NCBI RefSeq assembly: GCF_005082585.1
Contig: NZ_CP034855.1
Location: forward strand, 124,001 to 188,000
Origin: Buchnera aphidicola (Sitobion avenae)
GTDB taxonomy: Bacteria > Pseudomonadota > Gammaproteobacteria > Enterobacterales > Enterobacteriaceae
DNA length: 64,000 bases
Reading direction: 5' to 3'
A program made the translations under genes and the position numbers. The notes under the pieces were generated by a model. The model was not told the origin of the DNA. It worked only from the letters and a program-made list of their open reading frames with translations, and did not search any database. Every line of letters begins with the position of its first letter. Position 1 is the stretch's first letter. Below, in pieces: positions 41,575 to 54,068 of the stretch.

Positions 41575-42905
41575 ATAAAGTTTTACGTACTGCAGAAATG
41601 CATCCCTTAACTTGGCGTTTAAGAGATGATCAAAGAACTGTTTGGCTTAAAGAATATTGTGATAAAAATGGTTATTCAGCTTTAAAAAAAGCATTAAAAG
41701 AAATACTGCCAGAAGATCTTATTAAGATAGTGAAAGAATCTGGTCTAAAGGGAAGAGGAGGAGCTGGATTTTCTACTGGTTTAAAATGGAGCTTAATGCG
41801 TAAAAAAAAATCTTACGAAACAGAACGTAGTTACTTGATATGTAATGCTGATGAAATGGAGCCAGGTACATATAAAGATAGATTATTGATAGAGCAAATT
41901 CCTCATCAATTGATTGAAGGGATAATTTTATCGGCATATGCATTGAATGTTTCTCGTGCTTATATATTTTTAAGAGGAGAATATGTTAAAGCAGAACATA
42001 TTTTAAATAAGTCTATACAAGAAGCAATAAATGCTGGATATATTGGATTAAATATTTTAGGAAGTAGTTTTAATTTTGAATTAGTTTTACATACTGGAGC
42101 TGGACGCTATATTTGTGGAGAAGAAACAGCTTTAATCAACTCTCTAGAAGGTCGTAGAGCTAATCCTAGATCTAAGCCACCATTTCCAGCAGTATTTGGT
42201 TTATGGGGAAAACCTACTTGTATAAATAATGTTGAAACATTATCTAATATCCCGTGTATTATATTAAATGGTATAGATTGGTATAAAAATTTATCTAAAA
42301 GCTCTGATACAGGCACTAAATTAATGGGTTTTTCAGGAAAAGTTAATAATCCTGGTGTGTGGGAATTACCTTTTGGTACCACAGCTCGTGAAATTTTAGA
42401 AGATTATGCCTGTGGCATGCAATCCGGTTTTTTTTTAAAAGCTTGGCAACCAGGTGGTGCAGGAACAGATTTTTTAACTGAAAAACATTTAGATTTACCA
42501 ATGGATTTTCAGAATATTAGTAAGGCAGGAAGTCGTTTAGGAACTGCTCTTTCTATGGCTGTTGATGATAAAGTTAATATGGTTTCTCTACTATATAATA
42601 TAGAAAAATTTTTTGCTCGAGAATCATGTGGTTTATGTACTCCATGTAGAGATGGACTTCCATGGATTGTGAAAATATTAGAAAGTTTAAAACAAAATAC
42701 AGGACATAAAAATGACGTTAAAAATTTAGAAAAACTATGTTCTCATCTAGGACCAGGAAAAACATTTTGCGCTCATGCCCCAGGAGCTATAGAGCCATTG
42801 CAAAGTGCCATCAAATATTTTCGAGCTGAATTTGAAGCTGGTATTAATATAAAACAAATAAATTTAAATAAAAAAATTATTGGAATTCAAGATAATCAAA
42901 TATAG
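41571..42905 (+). CDS. nuoF: NADH-quinone oxidoreductase subunit F
   Basis: 51-kDa subunit that binds NADH, FMN and cluster N3. 444 residues (445 in E. coli) from ATG 41571, which overlaps the nuoE stop as ATGA. NADH/FMN sites: [48 protein letters not shown]. Cluster ligands: [12 protein letters not shown] and the distal Cys in [11 protein letters not shown]. Seven codons upstream in frame belong to nuoE and are not part of the protein. Confidence 0.96.
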   Translation: MNKVLRTAEMHPLTWRLRDDQRTVWLKEYCDKNGYSALKKALKEILPEDLIKIVKESGLKGRGGAGFSTGLKWSLMRKKKSYETERSYLICNADEMEPGTYKDRLLIEQIPHQLIEGIILSAYALNVSRAYIFLRGEYVKAEHILNKSIQEAINAGYIGLNILGSSFNFELVLHTGAGRYICGEETALINSLEGRRANPRSKPPFPAVFGLWGKPTCINNVETLSNIPCIILNGIDWYKNLSKSSDTGTKLMGFSGKVNNPGVWELPFGTTAREILEDYACGMQSGFFLKAWQPGGAGTDFLTEKHLDLPMDFQNISKAGSRLGTALSMAVDDKVNMVSLLYNIEKFFARESCGLCTPCRDGLPWIVKILESLKQNTGHKNDVKNLEKLCSHLGPGKTFCAHAPGAIEPLQSAIKYFRAEFEAGINIKQINLNKKIIGIQDNQI

Positions 42906-43000
42906 TTTTGAATATCAAAATATTTATAGAAAATATTTATTTTTAAATAAATTTTTATAGAAATTTATCTAAAATAGAAGTTTTTTGGAATTATTCTCTT

Positions 43001-45733
43001 ATGGTGAAAATTTATATAGATGGAAAGATGTATAATGTTGATAAATCTGCAAATTTATTACAAGCTTGTTTATCAATAGGCCTTAATATACCTTATTTTT
43101 GCTGGCATCCTTTATTAGGAAGTTTAGGAGCATGTCGTCAATGTGCTGTTATGCAATATAATAGTTTAGATGATCGTCAAGGTCGATTAATTATGTCTTG
43201 TATGACTCCTGTTACAGATGGGGCTATATTTTCTATTAAAAATTCTGAAGCAGAGATTTTTAGAAGTGCTATTATTGAACTTTTATTAACAAATCATCCA
43301 CATGATTGCCCAGTATGTGAAGAGGGTGGTCATTGTCATTTACAAGATATGACTGTAATGACAAAACATAGCATGAGAAATTATAGATTTCAAAAAAGAA
43401 CACATAAAAATCAATATTTAGGTTCTTTTATTAAACATGAAATGAATCGCTGTATTTCCTGTTATCGTTGTGTTCGATATTACAATGACTATGCAGATGG
43501 TGTTGATTTTGGTGTTTATGGTTCTAACAATAATATTTATTTTGGTCGTGTAGAAGAAGGTGCCTTAGAAAGTGAACACTCAGGTAACTTAATAGAATTG
43601 TGTCCCACTGGAGTTTTTACTGATAAAACTCATTCTAAACAGTACAATCGTAAATGGGATATGCAGTATGCTCCAAGCATATGCCAAAATTGCAGCATTG
43701 GATGCAATATCAGTATTGGCGAACGTTATGGTAAAGTACGTCGAATAGAGAACAGATATCATGAAAAAATAAATCATTATTTAATTTGTGATCTTGGTCG
43801 TTTTGGATATTCACATACTAATTTACATCAACGTCCAAAAAAACCTAATTATATTTATAATAATAATTTAACTTTGTTAAATTTTAATGAAGCAATAGAA
43901 ATTGGAGTGAATTTTTTTAAAAAACATAAGCGTATAATTGGAGTTGGTTCTAGTAGAGCAAGTATAGAAAATAATTTTGCATTACAGGAATTAGTGGGAA
44001 AAGAAAATTTTTCAAATGGAATGTCTGATAAAGAACAAGGATGTGTTAGATTAATTTTAGAATGTTTAAATAATAATTATATATATACTCCATCATTAAA
44101 AGAAATCGAAAGTTATGATGTAATTTTAGTTCTTGGTGAAGATTTAACACAAACATCTGCTCGCGTTGCTTTAGCTGTACGTCAAGCAGTTAAAAAAAGA
44201 GCGCAGGATATAACTAATTTACATGGAATACCAAAATGGAATGTTTCTTCTAATATTCATATTGTAGAAAAATGTAAAAATTCTCTATATATTATGCATA
44301 CACATGAAAGCAAATTAGATGATATTTCTGAATGGTGTTACTTTGCACCTATCAATCAGCAAGTAGATTTAGCATCTGCCATCGCTTCTGAATTAGACAA
44401 AAATTTACCAAGAGTTTTAAATTTAAATTCTGAATTAAAAGAAAAAGTATTATTAATTGCTCATCGATTAATTTCATCTAAAAAAACACTAATTATTTCA
44501 GGGACTCATTCTTTTAATGGTGAAATTATACAAGCTGCTATAAATATAGCTAAAGCTATTAAGATTCATACTATTGATCACCATGTTGGTATAACTTTTT
44601 TAACATCGTCTTCTAATGCTTTAGGTGCTGAATTACTTGGGGGCATGTCTATAGAATGTGTATTAGATCAAATAAAGAAAAAAGAAGCAGATGCTATCAT
44701 CTTTATGGAGTACGATTTATATCGTTTTTTATCTCAAAATGATTGTAATTATGTTTTAAAAAAACAAGAAAACATCATTACTATAGATCATCAGTATACA
44801 GAAACTTATAAAAAATCTGGATTATCTTTACCTGCAACAAATTTTACTGAAAGTTCTGGAACAGTAGTAAACTTTGAAGGAAGAGCTCAGCGTTTTTTTC
44901 AAGTATACGATCCTAATTTTTATGATAAAAGCTATTGTCTTTTTGATAGTTGGAAATGGTTGCATACTATTCAATCAAAACTTAATAATGTAGAAGTCCA
45001 TTGGTTTAATTTAGATGATGTAATAAATGCTTATTCTAAAAAATATTCCATTTTAAAAGATATAAAAATAAAAGAATTAAGCTCTAATTTTCGCATTCAT
45101 GGGCAAAAAATTCCGCGATCGCCAATTCGTTCTAGTGGTAGAACGTCTTTACGTGCAGATATTGATATTCATGAACCTTGTCAGACTAAGGATCTTGACA
45201 GTATGTTTGCATTTTCTATGGAAGGATATAATAAGCCCAACAGTCTAGTATCACACATTCCTTTTGCTTGGTTTCCTGGATGGAATTCACCTCAAGCATG
45301 GAATAAGTTCCAGATTGAAGTGGGTAAGAATTTAATATCTGGTGATTCAGGAGTACATATTTTTAAAAAAAATAAAGTAAAAATAGATTCTTATACAAGT
45401 TTTTTTTCTAAAAATGTAATCAAAGAAATATATTGGAATATAATTCCTTATTACAATCTTTTTGGAAATGAAGAATTAACTCAGTATTCCTCTGTTATAC
45501 AAGAAAATATTCCTTTAGCATACGCCTTAATTAGTCTATCAGATGCAATTAAATTAGGTCTAAAAAAAGATTCTATCATAGAATTTAATTGTTTAAATCA
45601 AGATTATCGTTTAGCAATACAGTTATCTAGATGTTTATCTAGTAATCAGGTGGGTTTACCTGTTGGTAGAAAAGGTTTTCCTATTGCTCTTGTAGGTGAA
45701 AAAATTAAATTTTTACAGGAATTTATGAAATGA
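43001..45733 (+). CDS. nuoG: NADH-quinone oxidoreductase subunit G
   Basis: Largest peripheral subunit; carries a ferredoxin-like [2Fe-2S] and three [4Fe-4S] clusters. 910 residues (908 in E. coli). Cluster motifs in order: YFCWHP...GACRQCAV (2Fe-2S), [16 protein letters not shown] (His-ligated N5), [10 protein letters not shown] (N4) and [11 protein letters not shown] plus LICDLGRFG (the off-path N7). The molybdopterin-oxidoreductase-like remainder is more divergent. A 95-bp gap separates it from nuoF; its stop overlaps the nuoH start by 4 bp. Confidence 0.96.
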   Translation: MVKIYIDGKMYNVDKSANLLQACLSIGLNIPYFCWHPLLGSLGACRQCAVMQYNSLDDRQGRLIMSCMTPVTDGAIFSIKNSEAEIFRSAIIELLLTNHPHDCPVCEEGGHCHLQDMTVMTKHSMRNYRFQKRTHKNQYLGSFIKHEMNRCISCYRCVRYYNDYADGVDFGVYGSNNNIYFGRVEEGALESEHSGNLIELCPTGVFTDKTHSKQYNRKWDMQYAPSICQNCSIGCNISIGERYGKVRRIENRYHEKINHYLICDLGRFGYSHTNLHQRPKKPNYIYNNNLTLLNFNEAIEIGVNFFKKHKRIIGVGSSRASIENNFALQELVGKENFSNGMSDKEQGCVRLILECLNNNYIYTPSLKEIESYDVILVLGEDLTQTSARVALAVRQAVKKRAQDITNLHGIPKWNVSSNIHIVEKCKNSLYIMHTHESKLDDISEWCYFAPINQQVDLASAIASELDKNLPRVLNLNSELKEKVLLIAHRLISSKKTLIISGTHSFNGEIIQAAINIAKAIKIHTIDHHVGITFLTSSSNALGAELLGGMSIECVLDQIKKKEADAIIFMEYDLYRFLSQNDCNYVLKKQENIITIDHQYTETYKKSGLSLPATNFTESSGTVVNFEGRAQRFFQVYDPNFYDKSYCLFDSWKWLHTIQSKLNNVEVHWFNLDDVINAYSKKYSILKDIKIKELSSNFRIHGQKIPRSPIRSSGRTSLRADIDIHEPCQTKDLDSMFAFSMEGYNKPNSLVSHIPFAWFPGWNSPQAWNKFQIEVGKNLISGDSGVHIFKKNKVKIDSYTSFFSKNVIKEIYWNIIPYYNLFGNEELTQYSSVIQENIPLAYALISLSDAIKLGLKKDSIIEFNCLNQDYRLAIQLSRCLSSNQVGLPVGRKGFPIALVGEKIKFLQEFMK

Positions 45734-46698
45734 TTTGGTTAGAAACAAACATTATTAAAATAATTTTTTGTTTGTTAAAAGTTATTTTTATTTTATTTTT
45801 AACAGTGTTTTTTAGTGCTATGTTAAGTGTTGTCGAGCGAAGATTATTGGCTTTATTTCAAAATAGACATGGACCTAATCGAGTTGGTTGGATGGGGAGT
45901 TTACAACTGTGTGCTGATATGATTAAAATTTTATTTAAAGAAGACTGGGTTCCTCCCTTTAGTAGAAGATTTATTTTTGTTTTATCGCCTGTAATAGCTT
46001 TTACTTCTTTATTATTTGTTATTCCTATTATTCCCTTTACTTCTCGTATTTTTATCATTGACTTAAATATAGGGATATTGTTTTTTTTAATGATGGCTAG
46101 TTTATCTGTTTACTCTGTGTTATTTGCTGGTTGGTCTAGTAATAATAAGTATTCGTTATTAGGGGCTATGCGGGCTTGTGTTCAAACTTTAAGTTACGAA
46201 GTATTTTTAGGATTATCATTAATGGGAGTAGTAGCTCAATCAGGATCTTTTAAAATATCTGATATTATAAATAGTCAAAAAGATATGTGGAATATTTTCC
46301 CACAGTTCTTTGGTTTTTTAACTTTTTTTATAGCAGGTTTAGCAGTTTGTCATAGACATCCTTTTGATCAGCCTGAATCAGAACAAGAACTAGCTGATGG
46401 TTATCATATTGAATATTCAGGTATGAAATTTGGTTTATTTTTTATTGGTGAATATATTTCTATCATTACAGTTTCATCGTTAATGGTGACAATTTTTTTT
46501 GGTGGTTGGTTGGGACCTTTTCTACCTAGTTTTATTTGGTTTTTTTTAAAAACTATTTTTTTTATTTTTCTTTTTATTTTAATTCGAGCATCTTTACCAA
46601 GACCAAGATATGATCAAATGTTATCATTTGGATGGAAATTTTGTTTACCATTGACGTTATTTAATTTGCTTGTAACTGCTTTTTTTATTTTGTTATAA
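45730..46698 (+). CDS. nuoH: NADH-quinone oxidoreductase subunit H
   Basis: Membrane subunit joining the peripheral arm to the proton-pumping arm and lining the quinone channel. 322 residues, about eight hydrophobic helices. [54 protein letters not shown] and the cytosolic loop [24 protein letters not shown] with its acidic residues are conserved. Overlaps nuoG (ATGA). Confidence 0.95.
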   Translation: MIWLETNIIKIIFCLLKVIFILFLTVFFSAMLSVVERRLLALFQNRHGPNRVGWMGSLQLCADMIKILFKEDWVPPFSRRFIFVLSPVIAFTSLLFVIPIIPFTSRIFIIDLNIGILFFLMMASLSVYSVLFAGWSSNNKYSLLGAMRACVQTLSYEVFLGLSLMGVVAQSGSFKISDIINSQKDMWNIFPQFFGFLTFFIAGLAVCHRHPFDQPESEQELADGYHIEYSGMKFGLFFIGEYISIITVSSLMVTIFFGGWLGPFLPSFIWFFLKTIFFIFLFILIRASLPRPRYDQMLSFGWKFCLPLTLFNLLVTAFFILL

Positions 46699-46722
46699 AT
46701 TTTATGAGAGATTTTTTTATTT

Positions 46723-47265
46723 ATGATATTTAAAGATATTATTATCGGATTTTTTACGCAAATACGAAGTATTTTAATGATCGGTTTAAATATTTTCTCT
46801 AAATCGGAAACTAAATTATATCCAGAAGAAAAAGTATATCTAGCTCCTCGTTATAGAGGACGTATTATATTAACTCGTAATGTAGATGGACAAGAACGTT
46901 GTGTTGCCTGTAATTTATGTGCCGCAGTTTGTCCGGTTGATTGTATTTCTTTACAAAAATCTGAAAAAACGAGTGGTCGTTGGTATCCAGAGTTTTTTAG
47001 GATTAATTTTTCTCGTTGTATATTTTGTGGTTTATGTGAAGAAGCTTGTCCTACAGCTGCAATACAATTAACTCCTGATTTTGAATTATCTGACTTTAAA
47101 AGAAAAGATTTGGTATATGAAAAACAAGATTTGTTAGTTTCAGGTCCAGGTAAATATCCAGATTATGATTTTTATAATTTTTCTGGTGTAGCTATAAAAG
47201 GTAAAAAAATAGGTGATTTAGACATCGAATCTAAACCAGTTAATGTAAAAGATTTATTACCATAA
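46723..47265 (+). CDS. nuoI: NADH-quinone oxidoreductase subunit I
   Basis: Peripheral subunit with two [4Fe-4S] clusters (N6a, N6b) that pass electrons towards NuoB. 180 residues as in E. coli. Two 8-iron ferredoxin motifs: [15 protein letters not shown] (about residue 60) and [15 protein letters not shown] (about residue 99). [12 protein letters not shown] precedes the first motif. It is 24 bp after nuoH and 10 bp before nuoJ. Confidence 0.96.
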   Translation: MIFKDIIIGFFTQIRSILMIGLNIFSKSETKLYPEEKVYLAPRYRGRIILTRNVDGQERCVACNLCAAVCPVDCISLQKSEKTSGRWYPEFFRINFSRCIFCGLCEEACPTAAIQLTPDFELSDFKRKDLVYEKQDLLVSGPGKYPDYDFYNFSGVAIKGKKIGDLDIESKPVNVKDLLP

Positions 47266-47275
47266 GGAGATTTTT

Positions 47276-47791
47276 ATGGAATTGGTTTTTTATATATGTT
47301 CATGTGTAGCTGTTATTTCTACTATTTTTACAATTATTCAGAAAAATGCAGTATATTCCTTGTTATACTTAATAATTTCCCTTTTATCTATAGCTGGTGT
47401 TTTTTTTTCACTAGGTGCTTTTTTTGCTGGTGCTTTAGAAGTTATCATTTACGCTGGAGCTATTATAGTTTTATTTGTTTTTGTTATTATGATGCTTAAT
47501 GTAAATGATAAACATAACTTAGAGGAAGAAAATTATTTAAAATCTACTTTTTGGATTGGACCTAGCATTTTATCCTTAATATTATTTTCATCTATGACTT
47601 ATGCGATATTTTTTTTAAAAATAAAAAAAATAGATGGATTATTGATTAATTCAAAGATAGTAGGTGTGAATTTATTCGGTCCTTACATGCTTTTAGTTGA
47701 GCTCTCTTCCATTCTTTTGTTATCTGCTTTAGTTGTTGTTTGTCATATTGGTAGAGAAAAAAAATATTTTAATAAAAATAAATCTTTGTAA
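47276..47791 (+). CDS. nuoJ: NADH-quinone oxidoreductase subunit J
   Basis: Membrane-arm subunit of 171 residues with five hydrophobic helices. The signature pi-bulge helix EVIIYAGAIIVLFVFVIMMLN is intact, preceded by LGAFFAGAL. The loop after helix 3 is diverged, as is common for this subunit. AAGGAG precedes the ATG at 47276. Confidence 0.94.
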   Translation: MELVFYICSCVAVISTIFTIIQKNAVYSLLYLIISLLSIAGVFFSLGAFFAGALEVIIYAGAIIVLFVFVIMMLNVNDKHNLEEENYLKSTFWIGPSILSLILFSSMTYAIFFLKIKKIDGLLINSKIVGVNLFGPYMLLVELSSILLLSALVVVCHIGREKKYFNKNKSL

Positions 47792-47821
47792 TTAATTCAT
47801 ATTTATTAAGGATAATAATTC

Positions 47822-48124
47822 ATGATTTCTTTATTTCACGGGTTATTTCTATCATTAATATTATTTATTTTAGGTTTAACATCTTTGATTGTTCGACGTA
47901 ACATATTATTTATATTAATTAGTTTAGAAATAATGATGAATTCTGCTGGATTAGCATTAATAGTAGTTGGTAGTTATTGGCATCAACCAGATGGTCAAAT
48001 AATGTATATATTTGCTATTACTTTAGCAGCATCAGAAGCTAGTATAGCTTTAGCATTATTACTTCAACTTTACAGGCGTAATAAAACATTAAATATTGAT
48101 ATATTAAGTGAGATGAATGGATGA
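47822..48124 (+). CDS. nuoK: NADH-quinone oxidoreductase subunit K
   Basis: Small membrane-arm subunit of 100 residues (as in E. coli) with three helices. The two buried glutamates needed for proton transfer are present, in [14 protein letters not shown] (about residue 36) and [19 protein letters not shown] (about residue 72). AAGGA lies upstream of ATG 47822. The stop codon overlaps the nuoL ATG by 4 bp. Confidence 0.95.
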   Translation: MISLFHGLFLSLILFILGLTSLIVRRNILFILISLEIMMNSAGLALIVVGSYWHQPDGQIMYIFAITLAASEASIALALLLQLYRRNKTLNIDILSEMNG

Positions 48125-49980
48125 ATATTATTGTTTTCATAACTTTATTTCCGCTGTTCGGTTTTTTACTTTTATCTTTTATACAAGGTGCTATTTCTAG
48201 AGAAAATACATCTATTATAGGTATTTGTTCTATAGTTATATCATTTTTTATAACTTGTTTTTATAGTGTAAGAATTATTGAAAACAATAATCAAATATTT
48301 ACTCAGATGCTATGGCAATGGTTATCTATTAATGGTTTTAACATTGATTTTGGTTTTATTTTAGACAGTTTGTCTCTCAATATGTTATTCGTAATTACAG
48401 GTGTTGGTTTATTAATACACATTTTTTCATCTTGGTATATGAAATTTAAAGAAGGTTACTCACGTTTTTTTGCATACACTAATTTATTTATAGCAAGTAT
48501 GTCGCTTCTTGTGCTTGCTGATAATTTTTTATTTATGTATTTAGGATGGGAGGGAGTCAGTGTATGTTCTTATTTGCTGATTGGATTTTATTATACGAAA
48601 TCTCAAAATAATTATTGTGCTTTTAAAGCTTTTATTTTAACTCGTATTTCTGATATTTTTTTAATGATTTCAATATTTTTAGTTTATAACCAATATCATA
48701 CTTTTAATTTTCAACAAATAAAATTTGTATCAACTTTTTTCAATTTAGAAAATATTTATGATTTAAATTTTATCACATTTTTTCTATTGTTAGGCGTGAT
48801 TGGAAAATCAGCACAACTACCACTACAAACTTGGTTGTCTGATGCAATGGTTGGTCCGAGTCCTGTTTCAGCATTAATACATGCAGCTACTATGGTAACA
48901 GCAGGTGTGTATTTAATTGCAAGAACACATTTTTTGTTTTTATTGACTCCAGAAGTATTATATATTGTAGGATTAATTGGTATAATAACAATATTGATCT
49001 CTAGTGTTTCTGCTTTAGTTCAAAATGATATAAAACGTATTTTAGCTTATTCTACAATGAGTCAAATAGGATATATGTTTTTGGCTTTAGGAGTAAAAGC
49101 TTGGAGTGCAGCAATTGTACATTTAATGACTCATGCATTTTTTAAAGCATTATTGTTTTTATCTGCAGGTTCATTAATTCTGTCTTGTAAGAATGAAAAG
49201 AATATATTTAAAATGGGAGGCTTGCGGAAAAAACTGCCTTTTCTATATATTAATTTTATAGTAGGAGGTGCATCTTTAACCTCTTTTCCCTTATTTACAT
49301 CTGGATTTTATAGTAAAGGTGATATTTTATTTAGAGTGTTACAAAGTGGTTATTTTTATTTTTTTTTAATCGCTCTATTTTGTTCTTTCTTGACAGCTCT
49401 TTATACATTTAGAATGATTTTTGTTATTTTCCACGGAAATAATACTCATGAAGTTACTCCATCAAAAAATTTAAATCATAATATCCCATTATTTATACTT
49501 TTATTATTTTCTACTGTATTTGGTTCATATATATTACCACCATTATTACATGTGTTTCCTGTATCTTTTTTTCTAAAAAACGATAAGTTTATATTGGAAA
49601 CAATATGCAGTATATTATCTATTTCCGGAATATATTTATCTTATTATTTTTGGATTAAAAACTTACATTGGGTTGATAAAATTCTTAATTTTAAATTAAT
49701 GAAATATTTACATTATTTTTTTTTAAAAGGATGGGGTTTTAATTGGTTTTATAATATATCTTTTGTAAATTTTTATTTATATATATCTAAAATATTATCT
49801 TTTGATCCATTAAATAAAACTATTAATTATTTTTTAAGAATTATTTGTGTGTTTAATCATTATTTATTAAAAACTAGTAATGGTTATATGAGATGGTATG
49901 CAGCTTCAATGATAGTAGGTATAAATTCGTTTTTTATATTAATTTTATTTTATTGGTTAAATTTAAACTTAGTTCTTTAG
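48121..49980 (+). CDS. nuoL: NADH-quinone oxidoreductase subunit L
   Basis: Distal antiporter-like proton-pumping subunit; 619 residues (613 in E. coli). Core segments [20 protein letters not shown] (with the TM5 Glu), [35 protein letters not shown], and [20 protein letters not shown] are conserved; the long lateral helix and C-terminal anchoring helix are recognisable as hydrophobic, diverged sequence. Overlaps nuoK. Confidence 0.95.
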   Translation: MNIIVFITLFPLFGFLLLSFIQGAISRENTSIIGICSIVISFFITCFYSVRIIENNNQIFTQMLWQWLSINGFNIDFGFILDSLSLNMLFVITGVGLLIHIFSSWYMKFKEGYSRFFAYTNLFIASMSLLVLADNFLFMYLGWEGVSVCSYLLIGFYYTKSQNNYCAFKAFILTRISDIFLMISIFLVYNQYHTFNFQQIKFVSTFFNLENIYDLNFITFFLLLGVIGKSAQLPLQTWLSDAMVGPSPVSALIHAATMVTAGVYLIARTHFLFLLTPEVLYIVGLIGIITILISSVSALVQNDIKRILAYSTMSQIGYMFLALGVKAWSAAIVHLMTHAFFKALLFLSAGSLILSCKNEKNIFKMGGLRKKLPFLYINFIVGGASLTSFPLFTSGFYSKGDILFRVLQSGYFYFFLIALFCSFLTALYTFRMIFVIFHGNNTHEVTPSKNLNHNIPLFILLLFSTVFGSYILPPLLHVFPVSFFLKNDKFILETICSILSISGIYLSYYFWIKNLHWVDKILNFKLMKYLHYFFLKGWGFNWFYNISFVNFYLYISKILSFDPLNKTINYFLRIICVFNHYLLKTSNGYMRWYAASMIVGINSFFILILFYWLNLNLVL

Positions 49981-50061
49981 ATAAATTTATGTTTTTTCTA
50001 AAAAATAAAAAGTAATTCCATTGATTAAATAGTCATAGTGAATAATAGGAATATACGTGCA

Positions 50062-51579
50062 ATGTTACTTTCTTTGTTAATTATCATTCCGTTTTTTAGT
50101 GGTTTTTCTGCTTTTTTTTCTTATAAATTAAATAAAAATTTTCCTCGTTGGATTGCATTATTAGGAATAATTTTAACATTATTAGTTGTAGTTCAATGTT
50201 TTTTGCAAAAAGATTATCATCTTTATGAAAGCGGATATTATCCCAATTGGGACAAGCAATTAATTGCACCTTGGATATCAAGATTTGGTATAGAATTTAA
50301 TATTGCCATTGATGGATTTTCTATTATAATGCTTTTTTTTACTTCTTTTTTATCTATAATAGCAGTTTTATGCGCGTGGAATGAAATCAAAAAAAACGAA
50401 GGTTTTTTTTATTTAAATTTTATGCTTGTCTTAACTGGAATTATTGGTGTTTTTATTTCTCTTGATCTTTTTTTATTTTTTTGTTTTTGGGAAGTCATGT
50501 TGCTTCCAATGTATTTTTTAATAGTATTATGGAGTGATCAAATTGAAAAAAAGAACAATTTTCTTGCTGCTAATAAGTTTTTTTTATACGGTCAAATTTC
50601 TGGTTTAATATTATTATCGTCTATTTTATTATTAGTTTTTAACTATTATCAAAATACTAATATATTAACTTTTAATTATAATTTATTAATAAATGCACCA
50701 ATTAATAGTTATATAGAATATATAGTTATGATCGGTTTTTTCTTAGCATTTTCTATAAAAATGCCTATTGTTCCATTTCATGGATGGTTGCCAGATACGC
50801 ATTCTCAATCAGTTTCTTGTGGCACAGTAGAAATTATTGGTGTGTTGCTTAAAACTGCTCCTTATGCTCTTTTACGATATAACTTAGTTTTATTCCCTTC
50901 TTCAACAGAAAAATTTTCTATTATTGCAATATTTTTGGGTCTTTTTAGTATTTTTTATGGAGCCTGGATTGCTTTTTCTCAAAAAAATGTTAAAAAATTA
51001 ATTGCTTATTCTTCTATTTCTCATATGGGATTAATTTTAATTGCTATTTATAGTGATAATGAAATAGCAATACAAGGAGCGGTTATTCAGATTTTATCAA
51101 ATAGTATAACTACTGCAGCTTTATGTATTTTATCCGGTCAAATTTACAAACGTTTTAAAACTTACAATATTGATGATATGGGAGGTTTGTGGTCTTGTAT
51201 TTATTGGATTCCAGGTTTTTCTTTGTTTTTTTCTCTTGCAAATTTAGGAATTCCTGGAACAGGAAATTTTATTGGTGAGTTTTTGATTTTATCTGGTATT
51301 TTTCAAGTTTTTCCATTGGTATCTATATTAGCAACAATAGGAATTGTTTTTTCTTCTATTTATTCTTTAAATATGATTCAAAAAATGTTTTATGGTCCAT
51401 GCAAAAAACAGTTTTCAATGTTTTCAATAAACAAAAAAGAACTATGGACGATATTAACGCTAATATTTATATTGCTTTTTATAGGTTTAAATCCACAGAA
51501 AATTATAGATATTTCATATAATTCTATACACAATATTCAAAAAGAATTTAATAATTCTATTCTAAAGATAAGGTTATAA
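50062..51579 (+). CDS. nuoM: NADH-quinone oxidoreductase subunit M
   Basis: Antiporter-like proton-pumping subunit. 505 residues (509 in E. coli) from ATG 50062 (MLLSLLIIIPF, like MLLPWLILIPF); a GTG at 50038 would add eight polar residues absent from the family. Key segments: FCFWEVMLLPMYFLIVLW (TM5 Glu), SIKMPIVPFHGWLPDTHSQS and KKLIAYSSISHMGLILIAI with the proton-channel lysines. It is 81 bp after nuoL. Confidence 0.93.
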   Translation: MLLSLLIIIPFFSGFSAFFSYKLNKNFPRWIALLGIILTLLVVVQCFLQKDYHLYESGYYPNWDKQLIAPWISRFGIEFNIAIDGFSIIMLFFTSFLSIIAVLCAWNEIKKNEGFFYLNFMLVLTGIIGVFISLDLFLFFCFWEVMLLPMYFLIVLWSDQIEKKNNFLAANKFFLYGQISGLILLSSILLLVFNYYQNTNILTFNYNLLINAPINSYIEYIVMIGFFLAFSIKMPIVPFHGWLPDTHSQSVSCGTVEIIGVLLKTAPYALLRYNLVLFPSSTEKFSIIAIFLGLFSIFYGAWIAFSQKNVKKLIAYSSISHMGLILIAIYSDNEIAIQGAVIQILSNSITTAALCILSGQIYKRFKTYNIDDMGGLWSCIYWIPGFSLFFSLANLGIPGTGNFIGEFLILSGIFQVFPLVSILATIGIVFSSIYSLNMIQKMFYGPCKKQFSMFSINKKELWTILTLIFILLFIGLNPQKIIDISYNSIHNIQKEFNNSILKIRL

Positions 51580-51585
51580 TTAGTA

Positions 51586-53046
51586 ATGATAATGAATTTA
51601 CAACAATTAACAGCACTACTGCCTTTATTGATTACAATATTCACTGCAGTAACAGTTATATTATCTATTTCTTGTAATCGAAATCATTTTTTTATTGCTG
51701 TCTTTAGTATATTAGGTTTTATATCTACATTTTTTTCATTATATTTTTTAGTTAAAATTATTCCTATAGATATAACTTCTTTATTTCATATAGATGCTTA
51801 TTCTATTTTTTATATTGGAATGATTATAATTTCTAGTATTAGTACATGTGTTTTTGCATATCCATGGTTAATAAAATACCCATTTAATAAAGAAGAGTTT
51901 TATTTATTAATAATTATTTCGAATTTAGGGGCTATTTCATTAATTGCATCTAATCATATGGCATCTTTTTTTGTTAATATTGAACTTGTATCTCTTCCAA
52001 TGTTTGGTCTAATTGCTTATTCTAATTATCAAAAGCATTCTTTAGAAGCCTCGTTCAAATATATTATTTTATCTGGTATTTCATCGAGTTTTTTATTGCT
52101 TGGTATTGCGTGGATTTATTCTGTTTCCGGCAGTCTTAATATTCTATCTATACATCAAATTTTTCATATCATATCAGAGCATGAAAAATTAGTAGTCCTA
52201 TTTGGAATTAGCATGGTTCTTTTCGCTTTATTTTTTAAATTATCAATAGTACCGTTTCATTTATGGACTCCTGATGTTTATCAAGGAACGCCTGCATCAG
52301 TTTTATCTTTTTTTTCAACTACGGGTAAAATTTCTATTTTTAGTATTTTATTACATTTTTTTTCACATAATGCTAATTCAAATAATGAAATATTGTATTT
52401 TATATTATTATTGATTACTATTTTTTCTATATTAATCGGTAATTTAATGGCTATGTTTCAAAAAAATATTAAAAGGTTTTTTGGTTACGTATCAATATCT
52501 CAATCAGGATATCTTTTGATAGTATTTTTTGCATCAAATAAAAATTATTCATTTTCTTTAGAAGCTAGTGCAATTTATTTATGTAGTTATTTATTCAGCA
52601 ATATAGCATTTTTTGGTATTATTAATTTGATTTCAAATTCGCATGAAAAAAACAATGCTGATTCACTAAATTCATATCAAGGATTATTTTGGTCACAACC
52701 AATATTATCTAGCATATTTACTATAGTCCTCCTTTCTTTATCAGGCATTCCACTAACATTAGGATTTATTGGAAAATTTTATATATTATCAATTATTGTA
52801 AAAGAGCATTTATGGATAATAGGTTTTTCTTTTTTAATTGGTACTATATTAAGTTGGTATTGTTATTTGAGAATAATTTTAAATTTATATTTGCATCCAT
52901 TGAAATCATTAAAACAAGATTTAAATATAACTCATAATTGGTTTTATACTCCTTCTGGAATAGTAATATGTATTTCGGCGATGATACTTTTAATTTTAGG
53001 TGTATGTCCAAATCCATTAATTAGCTTAGTTAAATTAACTATATAA
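51586..53046 (+). CDS. nuoN: NADH-quinone oxidoreductase subunit N
   Basis: Antiporter-like subunit next to NuoK; 486 residues (485 in E. coli). FVNIELVSLPMFGLIAY (TM5 Glu), LFFKLSIVPFHLWTPDVYQGTPASVLSFFSTTGKI and KRFFGYVSISQSGYLLIVFF are conserved. ATG occurs at 51586 and again at 51592; either may start. Last gene of the nuo operon. Confidence 0.95.
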   Translation: MIMNLQQLTALLPLLITIFTAVTVILSISCNRNHFFIAVFSILGFISTFFSLYFLVKIIPIDITSLFHIDAYSIFYIGMIIISSISTCVFAYPWLIKYPFNKEEFYLLIIISNLGAISLIASNHMASFFVNIELVSLPMFGLIAYSNYQKHSLEASFKYIILSGISSSFLLLGIAWIYSVSGSLNILSIHQIFHIISEHEKLVVLFGISMVLFALFFKLSIVPFHLWTPDVYQGTPASVLSFFSTTGKISIFSILLHFFSHNANSNNEILYFILLLITIFSILIGNLMAMFQKNIKRFFGYVSISQSGYLLIVFFASNKNYSFSLEASAIYLCSYLFSNIAFFGIINLISNSHEKNNADSLNSYQGLFWSQPILSSIFTIVLLSLSGIPLTLGFIGKFYILSIIVKEHLWIIGFSFLIGTILSWYCYLRIILNLYLHPLKSLKQDLNITHNWFYTPSGIVICISAMILLILGVCPNPLISLVKLTI

Positions 53047-53108
53047 CATTAGATTATAAAATACATGTATTATAAAAAATTTTTACTAATAAAAAAAAGG
53101 TGTATTTA

Positions 53109-54068
53109 GTGAACAATTTTTTTTATATGCCATTGCTTTGGATGATTTTTTTTTTCTTAGTTTTGATGATATTTACAATAGATTACTATATATACAAAAA
53201 AATAAAAATAAAAAAAAGTTTTTTAAAACATATTTTTATTCATGATTTTTATTGGTTTTTTTTATCTCTATTGTTTTTTATAATTTTTTGGTTGATTGTT
53301 TTTAGAAATGAAGGTATTGAAATTGCTAATTTAAAAATTACATTATTTTCTACTGGATATTTATTAGAAATATTACTTTCAATAGATAATCTTTGTGTAT
53401 GGTTTTTTATTTTTCAATCTTTTAAAATACCGATACATTTTCAAAAAAAAGTATTGTCTTATGGTATATGGAGTGCTGTAATATTACGTTCTATAATAAT
53501 TTTTTTCGGAAAAGTATTTTTTTATAAATGGCATTGGTTATTACTTTTGTTTGGTTTTCTTTTTCTATTTACAAGTTTAAAATTTATTCTTTTTTCAAAA
53601 AAAAACGACTCAAGCAAAAAAAGTATTAGAATGTCTTGGATATTTAATGTTTTTAGGGTTAGTAAAGATGTGAATAGTGAAAAATTTTTTACTATTATAA
53701 ATAATAAATTTTTTATCACTCCTTTATTTTTATCTTTAATAACAATAGAATTAAGTGATATTATGTTTTCAGTAGACAGTATTCCTGCTATTTTTTCTAT
53801 AACTGATGATTTTTTTATTGTGTTTTCTTCTAATATTTTTTCCATCTTAGGTTTAAGATCAATGTATTTTCTTATTGCTAATATCATAGAAAAAAACACT
53901 ATCATTGAATATGGATTATCAGTGATTTTAATGTTTATTGGATTAAAAATGATATTTGAAAATTTTTTTGTTATTCCCGCATCTATTATTTTTTTAATAA
54001 TATCAGCTATTATAACAATTACATTCATTTTTAATAAAATTTTGCATTATAAAAATTTTAAACCATAA
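53109..54068 (+). CDS. alx: TerC/Alx-family inner-membrane protein
   Basis: Integral membrane protein of about 319 residues and nine hydrophobic segments, similar along its length to E. coli Alx (YgjT), a TerC-family protein associated with pH-controlled expression and manganese export. The two family acidic motifs are present: LLEILLSIDNLCVWFFIFQ and ITIELSDIMFSVDSIPAIF, followed by SNIFSILGLRSMYFLIA. I chose GTG 53109 (MNNFFYMPLLW, like E. coli MNTVGTPLLW) with AAGG about 8 nt upstream; GTG 53100 overlaps that site, and ATG 53127 would be shorter. It sits 62 bp after nuoN, away from its E. coli context. Confidence 0.9.
   Translation: MNNFFYMPLLWMIFFFLVLMIFTIDYYIYKKIKIKKSFLKHIFIHDFYWFFLSLLFFIIFWLIVFRNEGIEIANLKITLFSTGYLLEILLSIDNLCVWFFIFQSFKIPIHFQKKVLSYGIWSAVILRSIIIFFGKVFFYKWHWLLLLFGFLFLFTSLKFILFSKKNDSSKKSIRMSWIFNVFRVSKDVNSEKFFTIINNKFFITPLFLSLITIELSDIMFSVDSIPAIFSITDDFFIVFSSNIFSILGLRSMYFLIANIIEKNTIIEYGLSVILMFIGLKMIFENFFVIPASIIFLIISAIITITFIFNKILHYKNFKP

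Noticed and set aside
53522-54028. 168-codon minus-strand frame opposite alx
   Set aside because: Antisense of a TerC-family gene with clear motifs on the plus strand; composition is a reverse-strand artefact.
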